From assembly GCA_030682835.1 (NCBI GenBank), contig JAUXNG010000016.1, forward strand, positions 1-37,355: a stretch of DNA of 37,355 nt. Reading direction: 5' to 3'. The stretch's first letter is position 1; the number at the start of each line of letters is the position of its first letter. The notes under the pieces are model-generated. The model was not told the origin of the DNA. It did no database searches and was given only the letters and a program-made list of their open reading frames with translations. Source of the stretch: Hydrogenophaga sp. Its GTDB lineage: Bacteria; Pseudomonadota; Gammaproteobacteria; Burkholderiales; Burkholderiaceae_C. Shown in pieces: positions 26,124 to 34,278 of this stretch. The position numbers and the translations under genes are program-made.

Positions 26124-29100
26124 TCACATGTTGCGGCGGTACTGGCCACCCACCGCAAAGAGCGCGCTGGTGATCTGGCCGAGCGAGCACACGCGCACCG
26201 CGTCCATCAGCACCTCGAACACGTTCTTGTTCTCGATCACGGCCTGCTGCAGGCGCTGCAGCATGGCCGGTGCCTCTGCGGCGTGGCGGGTGTGGAAGTC
26301 GGCCAGGCGCTGCAGCTGGCTCTGCTTTTCTTCCTCGGTGGAGCGGGCGAGTTCGAGCTTGTCCATCACCGCGTCGCCGTGCGGGTTGCGGAAGGTGTTC
26401 ACGCCCACGATCGGGTATTCCCCTGTGTGCTTGAGCATCTCGTAGTGCATGGACTCGTCCTGGATCTTGCCGCGCTGGTAGCCGGTTTCCATGGCGCCCA
26501 GCACGCCGCCGCGCTCGGCAATCTTTTCGAACTCGGCCAGCACCATTTCTTCCACCAGCTCGGTCAGCTCGTCGATGATGAAGGCGCCCTGGTTCGGGTT
26601 CTCGTTCTTGGCGAGGCCCCACTCGCGGTTGATGATGAGCTGGATGGCCATGGCGCGGCGCACCGAGTCTTCGGTGGGCGTGGTGATGGCTTCGTCAAAC
26701 GCGTTGGTGTGCAGGCTGTTGCAGATGTCGTAAAAGGCAATCAGCGCCTGCAGCGTGGTGCGGATGTCGTTGAACTGGATCTCCTGCGCGTGCAGGCTGC
26801 GCCCGCTGGTCTGCACGTGGTATTTCAGCTTCTGGCTGCGCTCGTTGGCGCCGTAGCGGTCGCGCATGGCCACCGCCCAGATGCGCCGCGCCACCCGGCC
26901 CAGCACGGTGTATTCCGGGTCCATGCCGTTGCTGAAGAAGAACGACAGGTTGGGCGCGAAGTCGTCGATGTGCATGCCGCGCGCCAGGTACGCCTCCACA
27001 AAGGTGAAGCCGTTGGACAGCGTGAAGGCGAGCTGGCTGATGGGGTTGGCGCCGGCTTCTGCGATGTGGTACCCACTGATGGACACCGAGTAGAAGTTGC
27101 GCACGTCGTGGTGCACGAAGTACTCGGCGATGTCGCCCATCACCTTCAGGCTGAACTCGGTCGAGAAGATGCAGGTGTTCTGGCCCTGGTCTTCCTTCAG
27201 GATGTCGGCCTGCACCGTGCCGCGCACGTTCGCCAGCACCCATTCACGGATCTTGGCGGCCTCGGTGTCGGTGGGCTCACGGCCGTTCTCGGTCTTGAAC
27301 TTCTCCAGGTTCTGGTCGATGGCGGTGTTCATGAACATCGCCAGGATGCTGGGCGCCGGACCGTTGATGGTCATGGACACCGAGGTGGCCGGGTGGCACA
27401 GGTCGAAGCCGCCGTAGAGCACCTTCATGTCGTCCAGCGTGGCGATGCTCACGCCCGAGTTGCCCACCTTGCCGTAGATGTCCGGGCGCGGGTCGGGGTC
27501 GTTGCCGTAGAGCGTGACCGAGTCGAACGCGGTGGACAGGCGCTTGGCTGGTGTGCCTTCGCTCAGCAGCTTGAAGCGGCGGTTGGTGCGGAAGGGGTCG
27601 CCTTCACCGGCGAACATGCGCGTGGGGTCCTCGCCCTCGCGCTTGAAAGCGAAGGTGCCGGCGGTGTAAGGGAAGCTGCCGGGCACGTTGTCCAGCATCA
27701 GCCACTTCAGGATCTCGCCGTGGTCTTCATAGGTGGGAAGCGCCACCTTGCGGATGGTGGTGCCGCTCAGGCTCTTGGTGGTGAGCGCCGTGCGGATTTC
27801 CTTGTCGCGGATCTTCACCACGTACTCGTCGCCGGCGTAGGCCTTCTGCATGTCGGGCCACTGCGCCAGCAGCTTGCGCGCGGCCGGCTCCTGATGCAGT
27901 TCGCGCTGCTGGGCCAGATCGATCACCGCCTCAGCGGCCTTGGCGCGGTCGGGCTTGCCCACGCGCAGCATCTCGGCGCTGGCGTTGAGCTGCTGGATCT
28001 CGCGCGCCAGGCGGGCCTGCTCGCGCGCCTTCTTCTTGTAGCCGCGCACGGTGTCACTGATCTCGGCGAGGTAACGGGTGCGCGCGCCGGGCACGATGGG
28101 CGTCTGGTTGGTGCTGTGGCGCACGCTCACCAGCGGCAGGCGACCGTCGCCGAGTTTCAGGCCGAGTTCGCCCAGGCGTTTCTTCAGGGCTTGGTAGAGC
28201 GCAGTCACGCCGTCGTCGTTGAAGCGCGCGGCCTGCGTGCCGAACACCGGCATCTGCTCGGTGGGGGTGCCCCAGGCTTCGCGGTTGCGCTGCACCTGCT
28301 TGGCCACGTCGCGCAGCGCGTCGCTGGCGCCCTTGCGGTCGAACTTGTTGATGGCCACGAATTCGGCGAAGTCGAGCATGTCGATCTTCTCCAGCTGGCT
28401 GGCCGCGCCAAATTCGGGCGTCATCACGTACATGGGCACGTCCACATGCGGCACGATGGCGGCGTCGCCCTGGCCGATACCGGAGGTTTCCACCACGATC
28501 AGGTCGAAGCCCGACACCTTGCAGGCCGCGATCACGTCGGGCAGCGCGGCGCTGATCTCGCTGCCGAAGTCGCGCGTGGCGAGTGAGCGCATGAACACGC
28601 GCTGGCCCTGGCTCCACGGCGAAATCGCGTTCATGCGGATGCGGTCGCCCAAGAGCGCGCCACCGCTTTTGCGCCGCGACGGGTCGATGGAGATCACCGC
28701 GACGCGCAGCGCGTCGTCCTGGTCCAGCCGCAGGCGGCGGATGAGTTCGTCGGTCAGGCTGGACTTGCCCGCACCGCCGGTGCCGGTGATGCCGAGCACG
28801 GGCACCTGTCGGCTGGCCGCTTCCGTGCGGATGCGATCGACAACCGCTGCATCGGCCTGGCCGTTTTCCAGCGCAGTCACAAGCTGTGCCAGCGCGCGCC
28901 AGTGGGCTTCGGTCTGGCCCTGGATCGTGGCCATGTCGGTCGGGGCATACGAACTCAGGTTCTGGTCACAGCGCATCACCATCTCGCCGATCATGCCGGC
29001 CAGGCCCATGCGCTGGCCGTCTTCGGGGCTGTAGATGCGGGCCACGCCGTAGTCCTGCAGCTCGCTGATCTCGCTCGGCACGATCACGCCACCGCCGCCG

Positions 29101-29417
29101 CCGAACACCTGGATGTGCGCGCCGCCGCGCTCGCGCAGCAGGTCGACCATGTACTTGAAGTACTCCACATGCCCGCCCTGGTAGGAGCTGATGGCAATGC
29201 CCTGCGCATCTTCCTGCAGCGCGGCCGTCACGACCTCGTCGACCGAGCGGTTGTGCCCGAGGTGGATCACCTCGGCGCCCATGCCCTGCAGGATGCGCCG
29301 CATGATGTTGATGGCCGCGTCGTGCCCGTCGAACAGGCTGGCGGCGGTGACGAAACGCACCTTGTTCGTGGGGCGGTAGCTGGCCAGGGCCTGGTAGTCG
29401 GCGTTCAGTTGCGTCAT
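26124..29417 (-). CDS. icmF: Fused isobutyryl-CoA mutase (B12-dependent, with G-protein chaperone domain)
   Basis: This 1097-residue protein joins three parts. The N-terminal B12 domain has D-G-H32-D-A-A-I-N with the cobalt-binding His, then G-H-N-R-S-V and S-S-Y-Q-G-G-H. A MeaB-like GTPase follows, with Walker [10 protein letters not shown] (near residue 212) and N-K-F-D-R-K-G. The C-terminal mutase barrel carries [10 protein letters not shown]. Two positions that separate isobutyryl-CoA from methylmalonyl-CoA mutases point to IcmF: F589 in A-G-T-F-A-F-K (Tyr in methylmalonyl-CoA mutase) and Q746 in G-Q-N-T-C (Arg there). It interconverts isobutyryl-CoA and n-butyryl-CoA, and family members also act on isovaleryl-CoA. 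It lies 49 bp after ppk2, and a LiuR-type operator precedes the pair. Confidence 0.95.
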   Translation of the reverse strand: MTQLNADYQALASYRPTNKVRFVTAASLFDGHDAAINIMRRILQGMGAEVIHLGHNRSVDEVVTAALQEDAQGIAISSYQGGHVEYFKYMVDLLRERGGAHIQVFGGGGGVIVPSEISELQDYGVARIYSPEDGQRMGLAGMIGEMVMRCDQNLSSYAPTDMATIQGQTEAHWRALAQLVTALENGQADAAVVDRIRTEAASRQVPVLGITGTGGAGKSSLTDELIRRLRLDQDDALRVAVISIDPSRRKSGGALLGDRIRMNAISPWSQGQRVFMRSLATRDFGSEISAALPDVIAACKVSGFDLIVVETSGIGQGDAAIVPHVDVPMYVMTPEFGAASQLEKIDMLDFAEFVAINKFDRKGASDALRDVAKQVQRNREAWGTPTEQMPVFGTQAARFNDDGVTALYQALKKRLGELGLKLGDGRLPLVSVRHSTNQTPIVPGARTRYLAEISDTVRGYKKKAREQARLAREIQQLNASAEMLRVGKPDRAKAAEAVIDLAQQRELHQEPAARKLLAQWPDMQKAYAGDEYVVKIRDKEIRTALTTKSLSGTTIRKVALPTYEDHGEILKWLMLDNVPGSFPYTAGTFAFKREGEDPTRMFAGEGDPFRTNRRFKLLSEGTPAKRLSTAFDSVTLYGNDPDPRPDIYGKVGNSGVSIATLDDMKVLYGGFDLCHPATSVSMTINGPAPSILAMFMNTAIDQNLEKFKTENGREPTDTEAAKIREWVLANVRGTVQADILKEDQGQNTCIFSTEFSLKVMGDIAEYFVHHDVRNFYSVSISGYHIAEAGANPISQLAFTLSNGFTFVEAYLARGMHIDDFAPNLSFFFSNGMDPEYTVLGRVARRIWAVAMRDRYGANERSQKLKYHVQTSGRSLHAQEIQFNDIRTTLQALIAFYDICNSLHTNAFDEAITTPTEDSVRRAMAIQLIINREWGLAKNENPNQGAFIIDELTELVEEMVLAEFEKIAERGGVLGAMETGYQRGKIQDESMHYEMLKHTGEYPIVGVNTFRNPHGDAVMDKLELARSTEEEKQSQLQRLADFHTRHAAEAPAMLQRLQQAVIENKNVFEVLMDAVRVCSLGQITSALFAVGGQYRRNM

Positions 29418-29466
29418 GTTCTGTCTCTCTCGTCGGTGGGGGCGGATGTCGTGGTGGCCTGCGGCT

Positions 29467-30348
29467 TCAGCTGATGCGCAGGCCTTTGAGCGCGGGGTTT
29501 TCGGGCGGGTAGCGAAGCCCCAGGCGCTGGAGCGTGTCGCGCACCAGGCTGCCCACCATCAGGTTGCGGTGGGTCTTGGAATTGGCGGGGATCACGGTCC
29601 AGGGCGCCCAGGGGGTGCTGGTGGCTTTGAGCAGCTGGTCGTAGGCGCGCTGGTAGTCGTCCCACTGCTGGCGCGCCTCGACGTCGCCCAGGCTGAACTT
29701 CCAGTGCTTGGCGGGGTCGTCGATGCGGGCCTGCAGGCGCTCGCGCTGCTCGTCCTTGCCGATGTGCAGCAGGCATTTGACGATCACGGTGCCGTTCTGC
29801 GCCAGCATGCGCTCGAAATCGTTGATCTGCGCCAGGCGCTGGCGGGTCTGATCGGGGCTGATCCAGCCATTGACCACCGGTACCAGCACGTCTTCGTAAT
29901 GGCTGCGGTTGAACACCATGATTTCACCGGCGCCCGGCACTTTCTGGTGGATGCGCCAGAGGAAATCGCGGTCTTTTTCTGGCTGGGTCGGCGCCTGCCA
30001 GCCCACGGTGTGCACGCCCAGCGGGCTGGTGCGCGAGAACACGCCGCGCACCGTGCCGTCTTTGCCCGAGGTGTCGGTGCCCTGCAGCACCAGCAGCAGG
30101 CGGAAGCGCCGATCGGCAAAGAACAGGTTCTGCAGTCCGTCCAGTTCCTCGGCGATGGACTCCACCGCGGCCTGGTCCCGGGACTTGCTGCCCCGCGACA
30201 GGGGTTTGGCCGCGGGATCGAACGCCGCCAATGACACGGGCTCATCCGCGGGCCGGTCCGGCGCCACCCGCCAGGGACGCCACCCGCCCTCGGCCGTCAC
30301 TTGCAGGGCGGCGGGCGGGAAGGGGAGGGCGTCGATGCTGGAGGACAT
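29467..30348 (-). CDS. ppk2: Polyphosphate kinase 2 family nucleotide phosphotransferase
   Basis: This 293-residue PPK2 protein transfers phosphate between polyphosphate and nucleotides. Walker A is [10 protein letters not shown] (residues 90-99). The second signature is [11 protein letters not shown], and the lid region is rich in Arg and Lys. A C-terminal [13 protein letters not shown] stretch is usual for the family. The frame runs upstream to 30450, through the operator; the ATG at 30348 gives the normal N-terminus. It is the first gene after the LiuR-type operator and is followed by icmF on the same strand. IcmF has a GTP-using chaperone domain, so a link through nucleoside triphosphate supply is possible, but only context supports this. 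The nucleotide preference cannot be read. Confidence 0.9.
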   Translation of the reverse strand: MSSSIDALPFPPAALQVTAEGGWRPWRVAPDRPADEPVSLAAFDPAAKPLSRGSKSRDQAAVESIAEELDGLQNLFFADRRFRLLLVLQGTDTSGKDGTVRGVFSRTSPLGVHTVGWQAPTQPEKDRDFLWRIHQKVPGAGEIMVFNRSHYEDVLVPVVNGWISPDQTRQRLAQINDFERMLAQNGTVIVKCLLHIGKDEQRERLQARIDDPAKHWKFSLGDVEARQQWDDYQRAYDQLLKATSTPWAPWTVIPANSKTHRNLMVGSLVRDTLQRLGLRYPPENPALKGLRIS

Positions 30349-30399
30349 GGTGGCGCGTGAGGGTTGTGCCGTGGGTGGACCGGTGCAGGGTCTTGTGAA

Positions 30400-30423
30400 G
30401 TTGACGTTTACGTAAACGTTAAT
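30400..30423. promoter_or_regulatory. LiuR-type operator, copy 3
   Basis: This 24-bp inverted repeat is centred between 30411 and 30412. Ten of its twelve pairs match, and the inner 16 bases (acgtttac/gtaaacgt, 30404-30419) are perfect. It lies 51 bp upstream of the ppk2 ATG. On the minus strand a -10-like taccat (30427-30422) runs two bases into the palindrome, the same spacing as at copy 2. No good -35 box precedes it. Confidence 0.85.
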
Positions 30424-30466
30424 GGTAACCGGGAATGTCGAAAACACCATCGGGGCGTGCCCTGAC

Positions 30467-30486
30467 TAAAATACAGCCGGGAGTAT
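30467..30486 (+). promoter_or_regulatory. Probable promoter and operator of the CsoR-like/persulfide dioxygenase operon
   Basis: A -10-like taaaat (30467-30472) overlaps a small dyad, atac (30471-30474) and gtat (30483-30486) around a GC-rich centre. CsoR/FrmR-family repressors bind short dyads of this shape at the promoter they control. Transcription would start near 30479, about 60 nt before the regulator's ATG. No convincing -35 box is present. Confidence 0.4.
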
Positions 30487-30541
30487 GTTTCTGGCGGGAT
30501 TGACCTGCCTGGTGCTTGCCCCTCAACACGGAAGGATGGCC

Positions 30542-30787
30542 ATGACCACGGTACGGGACCCACAACGCAAGCGGGCACTGGTGCTCAGACTGAAACGGGT
30601 GGAAGGACAGCTGCGCGGCATCCAGAACCTGATCGAGACCGATGCCGACTGCGAGAAGGTGGCCCAGCAGATGGCGGCGGCCCGCAAGGCGCTGGACAAG
30701 ACCTTTTTCACCATGGTAGGTTGCGTGATCGCACAGGGAGACGTGCCGCCCGACGACGTGGCCGATATGCTGTCGCGTTTTTCCTGA
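30542..30787 (+). CDS. CsoR/FrmR-family transcriptional repressor, probably persulfide-responsive
   Basis: This 81-residue all-helical DUF156 protein shows R-L-K-R-V-E-G-Q-L-R-G-I-Q-N-L-I near the start. The first sensing Cys is C37 in D-A-D-C-E-K-V, as in CsoR, FrmR and CstR. The usual His (25 residues later) and the second Cys (29 residues later) are absent; instead there is C61, 24 residues after C37, in M-V-G-C-V-I-A. It therefore lacks the copper site of CsoR. A thiol-based sensor of persulfide, like CstR, fits better, because the next gene (26 bp on) is a persulfide dioxygenase. The ATG at 30542 has a GGAAGG six bases upstream. An upstream ATG at 30536 is an alternative. Confidence 0.85.
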   Translation: MTTVRDPQRKRALVLRLKRVEGQLRGIQNLIETDADCEKVAQQMAAARKALDKTFFTMVGCVIAQGDVPPDDVADMLSRFS

Positions 30788-30813
30788 TTCACTCCCCACC
30801 GCCTGCCTTCGCC

Positions 30814-31941
30814 ATGAAACCCATCCAGCTCTTCGACCCTGCTTCCAGCACCTACACCTATGTGCTGTTCGACCAGACCACGCGCGAGGCGCTGATCATC
30901 GATCCGGTGGACGAGCAGATCGAGCGCGACCTGGCGACCCTGCGCGAATACGGCCTCAAACTCAGCTGGGCGGTGGAGACCCATGCCCACGCCGACCACA
31001 TCACCAGCGCCGGCCAGCTGGCCGAGCTGGCTGGCGCGAAGACCGCCGCGCCCGCCGGCTGCGCCATCGGCACGGCCGCCGTGCAACTGCAGCACGGGGA
31101 CACGCTGTCGTTCGGCGGCGAGACGCTGCGCGCCCTGGCCACGCCCGGCCACACGGCCGGCAGCATGAGCTACGTGTGGCGCGACCACGTGTTCACGGGC
31201 GACGCTCTGCTCATCAACGGCTGCGGCCGCACCGACTTCCAGTCGGGCAGCGCCCAGGAGCTGTACCACAGCCTCACCCAGGTGCTGTTTGCCCTGCCCG
31301 ACGACACCACTGTCTGGCCCGCGCACGATTACAAGGGGTGCACGCACTCCACCATCGGCCACGAGAAGGCGCACAACGCGCGGGTGGCCGGCAAGACCGA
31401 GGCCGAGTTCGTGGCCATCATGGAATCGCTCAACCTGCCCAAGCCGCGGCGCATCGACGAGGCCGTGCCCGCCAACCTCACATCCGGCCTGCGCCACGAC
31501 GCCGACGCCGCACTGGAGGCCGCGCCGCGCCCGCCTCAGGGCGCTCATCAGGGCACGTACGCGGGCGACGTGTCGCCCGAACTGGCCTGGCAATGGGTAC
31601 AGGCTGGCGACGCCGTGCTGGTGGACGTGCGCACCGATGCCGAACGCGAGTGGGTCGGCTTCGTACCCGGCGCCGTACCCGCGGCCTGGAAGCAGTGGCC
31701 GGGCATGGCGCGCAACGCTCAGTTCGAGGACGCGGTGAAGGAAGCCGCGGCGGGTGGGCGCAAGCTCGTCATGCTGTGCCGCAGCGGCGTGCGCTCCATC
31801 GCGGCCGCCCAGCGCGCCACCGAACTCGGCCTCCAGGCCTACAACATCCTCGAAGGTTTCGAGGGTGACCCCGACGCCCATGCCCAGCGCGGGCACAAGG
31901 GCGGCTGGCGCATGCGCGGCCTGCCCTGGCGCCAGAGCTGA
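30814..31941 (+). CDS. Persulfide dioxygenase-rhodanese fusion
   Basis: This 375-residue protein joins an ETHE1-type metallo-beta-lactamase domain to a C-terminal rhodanese. Iron ligands are visible as H57 and H113 with D130, alongside the H57-A-H-A-D-H62 motif and H171, and the ETHE1 signature G-C-G-R-T-D-F-Q-S-G follows. The rhodanese domain (from about residue 250) has its active Cys at C322 in L-C-R-S-G-V-R-S. Fusions of this type (CstB, and PRF of Burkholderia) oxidise glutathione or CoA persulfide to sulfite and pass sulfur to make thiosulfate. The open frame begins further upstream inside the regulator gene; the ATG at 30814 gives the family N-terminus M-K-P-I-Q-L-F-D. It is co-transcribed with the CsoR-like repressor. 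Confidence 0.92.
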   Translation: MKPIQLFDPASSTYTYVLFDQTTREALIIDPVDEQIERDLATLREYGLKLSWAVETHAHADHITSAGQLAELAGAKTAAPAGCAIGTAAVQLQHGDTLSFGGETLRALATPGHTAGSMSYVWRDHVFTGDALLINGCGRTDFQSGSAQELYHSLTQVLFALPDDTTVWPAHDYKGCTHSTIGHEKAHNARVAGKTEAEFVAIMESLNLPKPRRIDEAVPANLTSGLRHDADAALEAAPRPPQGAHQGTYAGDVSPELAWQWVQAGDAVLVDVRTDAEREWVGFVPGAVPAAWKQWPGMARNAQFEDAVKEAAAGGRKLVMLCRSGVRSIAAAQRATELGLQAYNILEGFEGDPDAHAQRGHKGGWRMRGLPWRQS

Positions 31942-31974
31942 GCAGGCGCGACACCTGCGGCACTGCTCTGCCAC

Positions 31975-31994
31975 GCCTGTCAGGACTGACAGGC
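31975..31994. promoter_or_regulatory. lux-box-like 20-bp dyad upstream of the signal synthase
   Basis: A 20-bp inverted repeat (gcctgtcagg/actgacaggc) with nine of ten pairs matched lies 63 bp before the ATG of the cqsA homologue. It has the CTG-N10-CAG layout of LuxR-type binding sites (lux, las and tra boxes). The spacing to the gene suits a LuxR-type activator site. It also lies 33 bp after the persulfide dioxygenase stop, so it could instead be an RNA hairpin at the end of that operon, but no T run follows. Confidence 0.5.
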
Positions 31995-32057
31995 CGTTGC
32001 ACATGAGCTGAGCGCTTCTTCCTTCAATGGGGATTTACACCCCAGAAGGAGAACGCC

Positions 32058-33305
32058 ATGGAAGCGCTTGCACCGACCACTCGAAACCCCGCCCAGCTGC
32101 CCCTCACGGCGGCGCTGCGCAAACGAATCGCCCGCGACTTCACGCCCCGATGGGAAACCACCTGGGGTGGCAAGTTCGTGCTGCACGGGCGCCACCCCGG
32201 CCCTGATGCGGTGCGACTGGATGGCAACGATTACCTGGCGGTGACGGGGCACCCGGACGTGACGGCCGCCCAGATCCGGTCGCTGAAACGCCAGACCGAG
32301 TTCGTGGTGCAGTCCGGTGTGTTTCTCCTGTCACAGCACCCGGCGCGCGAACTGGAGGCCAGTCTGGCCGCCTGGGTGGGCAAAGACGATGCCTTTCTCT
32401 GCCAGTCCGGTTACACGGCCAATGGGGGTCTGCTCCAGGCCATTGCGGATGCCGACACCCCGGTCTACCTGGACAGCCTGGCGCACGCCTCGCTCTGGGA
32501 AGGGGCTCACGCCGCGCGGGCGCCTGCCTTTGCCTTTCGCCACAACGATCCCGGTCACCTCGAGCGCCTGGTTCAGAAGAAAGGCCCCGGCGTGGTGGTG
32601 GTGGATTCCGTGTACAGCACCACGGGTGCGCTGTGTCCGCTGCGCCGCATGGTGGAGGTGGCCGAGCAGCACGGCTGCATGATCGTGGTGGACGAATCGC
32701 ACTCCCTGGGCACGCACGGCCCGGCGGGCGCAGGTCTTTGCGCCCGCGAAGGGCTGACCGACCGCGTCCACTTCATCTCCGCCAGCCTGGCCAAGGCGGT
32801 GGCGGGGCGGGCGGGCTTCTTCACGGCGCCGGCCGCCTTGCGGTACCACATCCTGAGCTCCAGCTACCCCAACATCTTCAGCTCCTGCCTGCTGCCGTCC
32901 GAGGTGGCCGGGCTTCGGGCCACGGTGGCGGTGCTTCAGCGCGCAGATGCCCAACGGTTGCGCCTGTTGCAGGTCACACAGCGGTTGCGCCAGGCCCTGA
33001 GCGGGCTGGGCTATCCGATCCATCAGGGCAGCGAGCAGATCATTTCGCTCGAAGCGGGAAGCGAACCGGACACCATGCTGCTGCGCGACCACCTGGAAGC
33101 GCGCGGCGTGTTCGGTGCCGTGTTCTGCGCGCCTGCAACCAGCCGGAACCGGGCCATGGTGCGCCTGACCCTGAACGCCGCCCTCACCGACGCCGAACTG
33201 GACCACGTGGCCGCGGTGGCACGCGAGATCGCGCCGCTGGTCAAACCCTGGGACTGGCCGATTGCCCGGCGCGCCCGGGCCGCCGCCATCAGCTGTCCTG
33301 AATGA
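32058..33305 (+). CDS. cqsA: Alpha-hydroxyketone autoinducer synthase (CqsA/LqsA/JqsA type)
   Basis: This 415-residue PLP enzyme belongs to the alpha-oxoamine synthase family. The PLP lysine is K246 in S-A-S-L-A-K-A-V-A-G-R-A-G. Other active-site parts are visible as V-V-D-E-S-H-S-L-G-T-H-G and L-D-S-L-A-H-A-S-L-W-E-G. The F-V-V-Q-S-G-V-F-L-L-S-Q and L-S-S-S-Y-P-N-I-F-S-S motifs favour CqsA/LqsA over KBL or BioF. CqsA condenses an amino acid derivative with a fatty acyl-CoA to make CAI-1-type ketones; LqsA makes LAI-1. The AAGGAGA (32046-32052) supports the start. Its 3' end overlaps the response regulator gene on the other strand by 17 bp. No biotin, heme or threonine genes are near, while a kinase-regulator pair is, which supports the signalling role. 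Confidence 0.87.
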   Translation: MEALAPTTRNPAQLPLTAALRKRIARDFTPRWETTWGGKFVLHGRHPGPDAVRLDGNDYLAVTGHPDVTAAQIRSLKRQTEFVVQSGVFLLSQHPARELEASLAAWVGKDDAFLCQSGYTANGGLLQAIADADTPVYLDSLAHASLWEGAHAARAPAFAFRHNDPGHLERLVQKKGPGVVVVDSVYSTTGALCPLRRMVEVAEQHGCMIVVDESHSLGTHGPAGAGLCAREGLTDRVHFISASLAKAVAGRAGFFTAPAALRYHILSSSYPNIFSSCLLPSEVAGLRATVAVLQRADAQRLRLLQVTQRLRQALSGLGYPIHQGSEQIISLEAGSEPDTMLLRDHLEARGVFGAVFCAPATSRNRAMVRLTLNAALTDAELDHVAAVAREIAPLVKPWDWPIARRARAAAISCPE

Positions 33306-34275
33306 GGCGACCGCCTTGCGCCGCCAGATGCGCGCGGAAGGATGCGATGGGAAGCGGCAGGCTGTCTGCCGGCAATGCGAACAGCGCGGCTCGCAGCGCG
33401 CTGTCGTCGCCCATGGACAGGGTGGGGGCGGTCGGAATGGGGCCTTGCATGCCCAGCTGCTGGTGCACCTCGACCGCGGCCAGCCGCTGGCCGGCCCGGA
33501 TGTCACGGGCCACATCAAAACCCAGGCCGGCCGAGGCAGCCAGCTCGGCGAGCTCTGGCAAAGAGGCGCTGGGCTCCAGCTGCAGCCACTGGCAGCCACC
33601 CTCGGCGGTCATGCCCAGCAGACCGAAGGGGTCGCCCAGCACCACGTACTCCACCCAGCGGCTTTCGGTGAATACCTGCAGGGCCTGGCTCACCGCGGGC
33701 ACCTGCAGCACCGACTGCTGCGCCGGCCGCAAGGCGCCGCGCCAGAGCGCGTTGAGGCGCGGATGCGGCGCCTGGCCGAGCTTGCGGATCACGCCGAGCA
33801 GGTGACGCGTGATGTCGGGCGCCTGCTTCGAGATGTACTGGTCGATCAGGCCGTTGTTGAAGGCCTGCACCGCCACCTGCTCGTCGGCCTGCCCCGTCAG
33901 CAGCACGCGGGTGCCCGGCCAGTCGAGCAGGGTGTTGAGCACCTCCAGGCCATTGGTCCCGGGCATCGCGTAATCGACCACGGCGGTCTTGGCCAGGTGG
34001 TGGCGGGCCGGGTGTGTCGCCCAGTACCGCAGCACCTGCGGCAGCAGTGGCTGGCCTTCGCGCCAGCGCTCGATCATCTGGATCTGGAGGGCCGCGTCGG
34101 CTTCCCAGCGGGCCGGCTCGTCGTGCATGCGGCGCAAGAATGCCGAAGGCCTTGAATACAGCTCGGCGTGCCAGTGCCCGGGCACCACCATGCCCAGCAT
34201 GTCCAGGTAGTCGGGGTCGTCATCCAGGAACAGGATGCTGCCCGGGCGTTGAAACAGGGAAAGTGTGAGTGCCAT
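33289..34275 (-). CDS. lqsR: LqsR/JqsR-type response regulator
   Basis: This 328-residue protein has an N-terminal receiver domain with an acidic pair in L-D-D-D-P-D (D18-D20), the phospho-acceptor D101 in V-V-D-Y-A-M-P-G-T-N-G, T127 in L-L-T-G-Q and K150 in I-S-K-Q. About 35 extra residues lie between the first strand and D101, so the Asp falls near 100 instead of 55; Legionella LqsR is extended in the same way. The C-terminal half (about 165-328) has no recognisable DNA-binding domain, again as in LqsR. It starts 3 bp after the stop of the kinase gene, so the pair is co-translated, and it converges with the synthase gene. It most likely takes phosphate from the adjacent kinase. Its output mechanism is unknown. 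Confidence 0.82.
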   Translation of the reverse strand: MALTLSLFQRPGSILFLDDDPDYLDMLGMVVPGHWHAELYSRPSAFLRRMHDEPARWEADAALQIQMIERWREGQPLLPQVLRYWATHPARHHLAKTAVVDYAMPGTNGLEVLNTLLDWPGTRVLLTGQADEQVAVQAFNNGLIDQYISKQAPDITRHLLGVIRKLGQAPHPRLNALWRGALRPAQQSVLQVPAVSQALQVFTESRWVEYVVLGDPFGLLGMTAEGGCQWLQLEPSASLPELAELAASAGLGFDVARDIRAGQRLAAVEVHQQLGMQGPIPTAPTLSMGDDSALRAALFALPADSLPLPIASFRAHLAAQGGRLIQDS

Positions 34276-34278
34276 CGT

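Noticed and set aside
26094..28586. An 830-codon plus-strand frame across icmF
   Set aside because: The icmF protein on the minus strand has every expected domain; the opposite frame has the composition of a shadow.
32028..32044. Small hairpin (tgggg/cccca) beside the synthase ribosome-binding site as a riboswitch or RNA thermometer
   Set aside because: The stem is only five pairs with a seven-base loop and does not cover the AAGGAGA; such hairpins are common by chance in GC-rich DNA.
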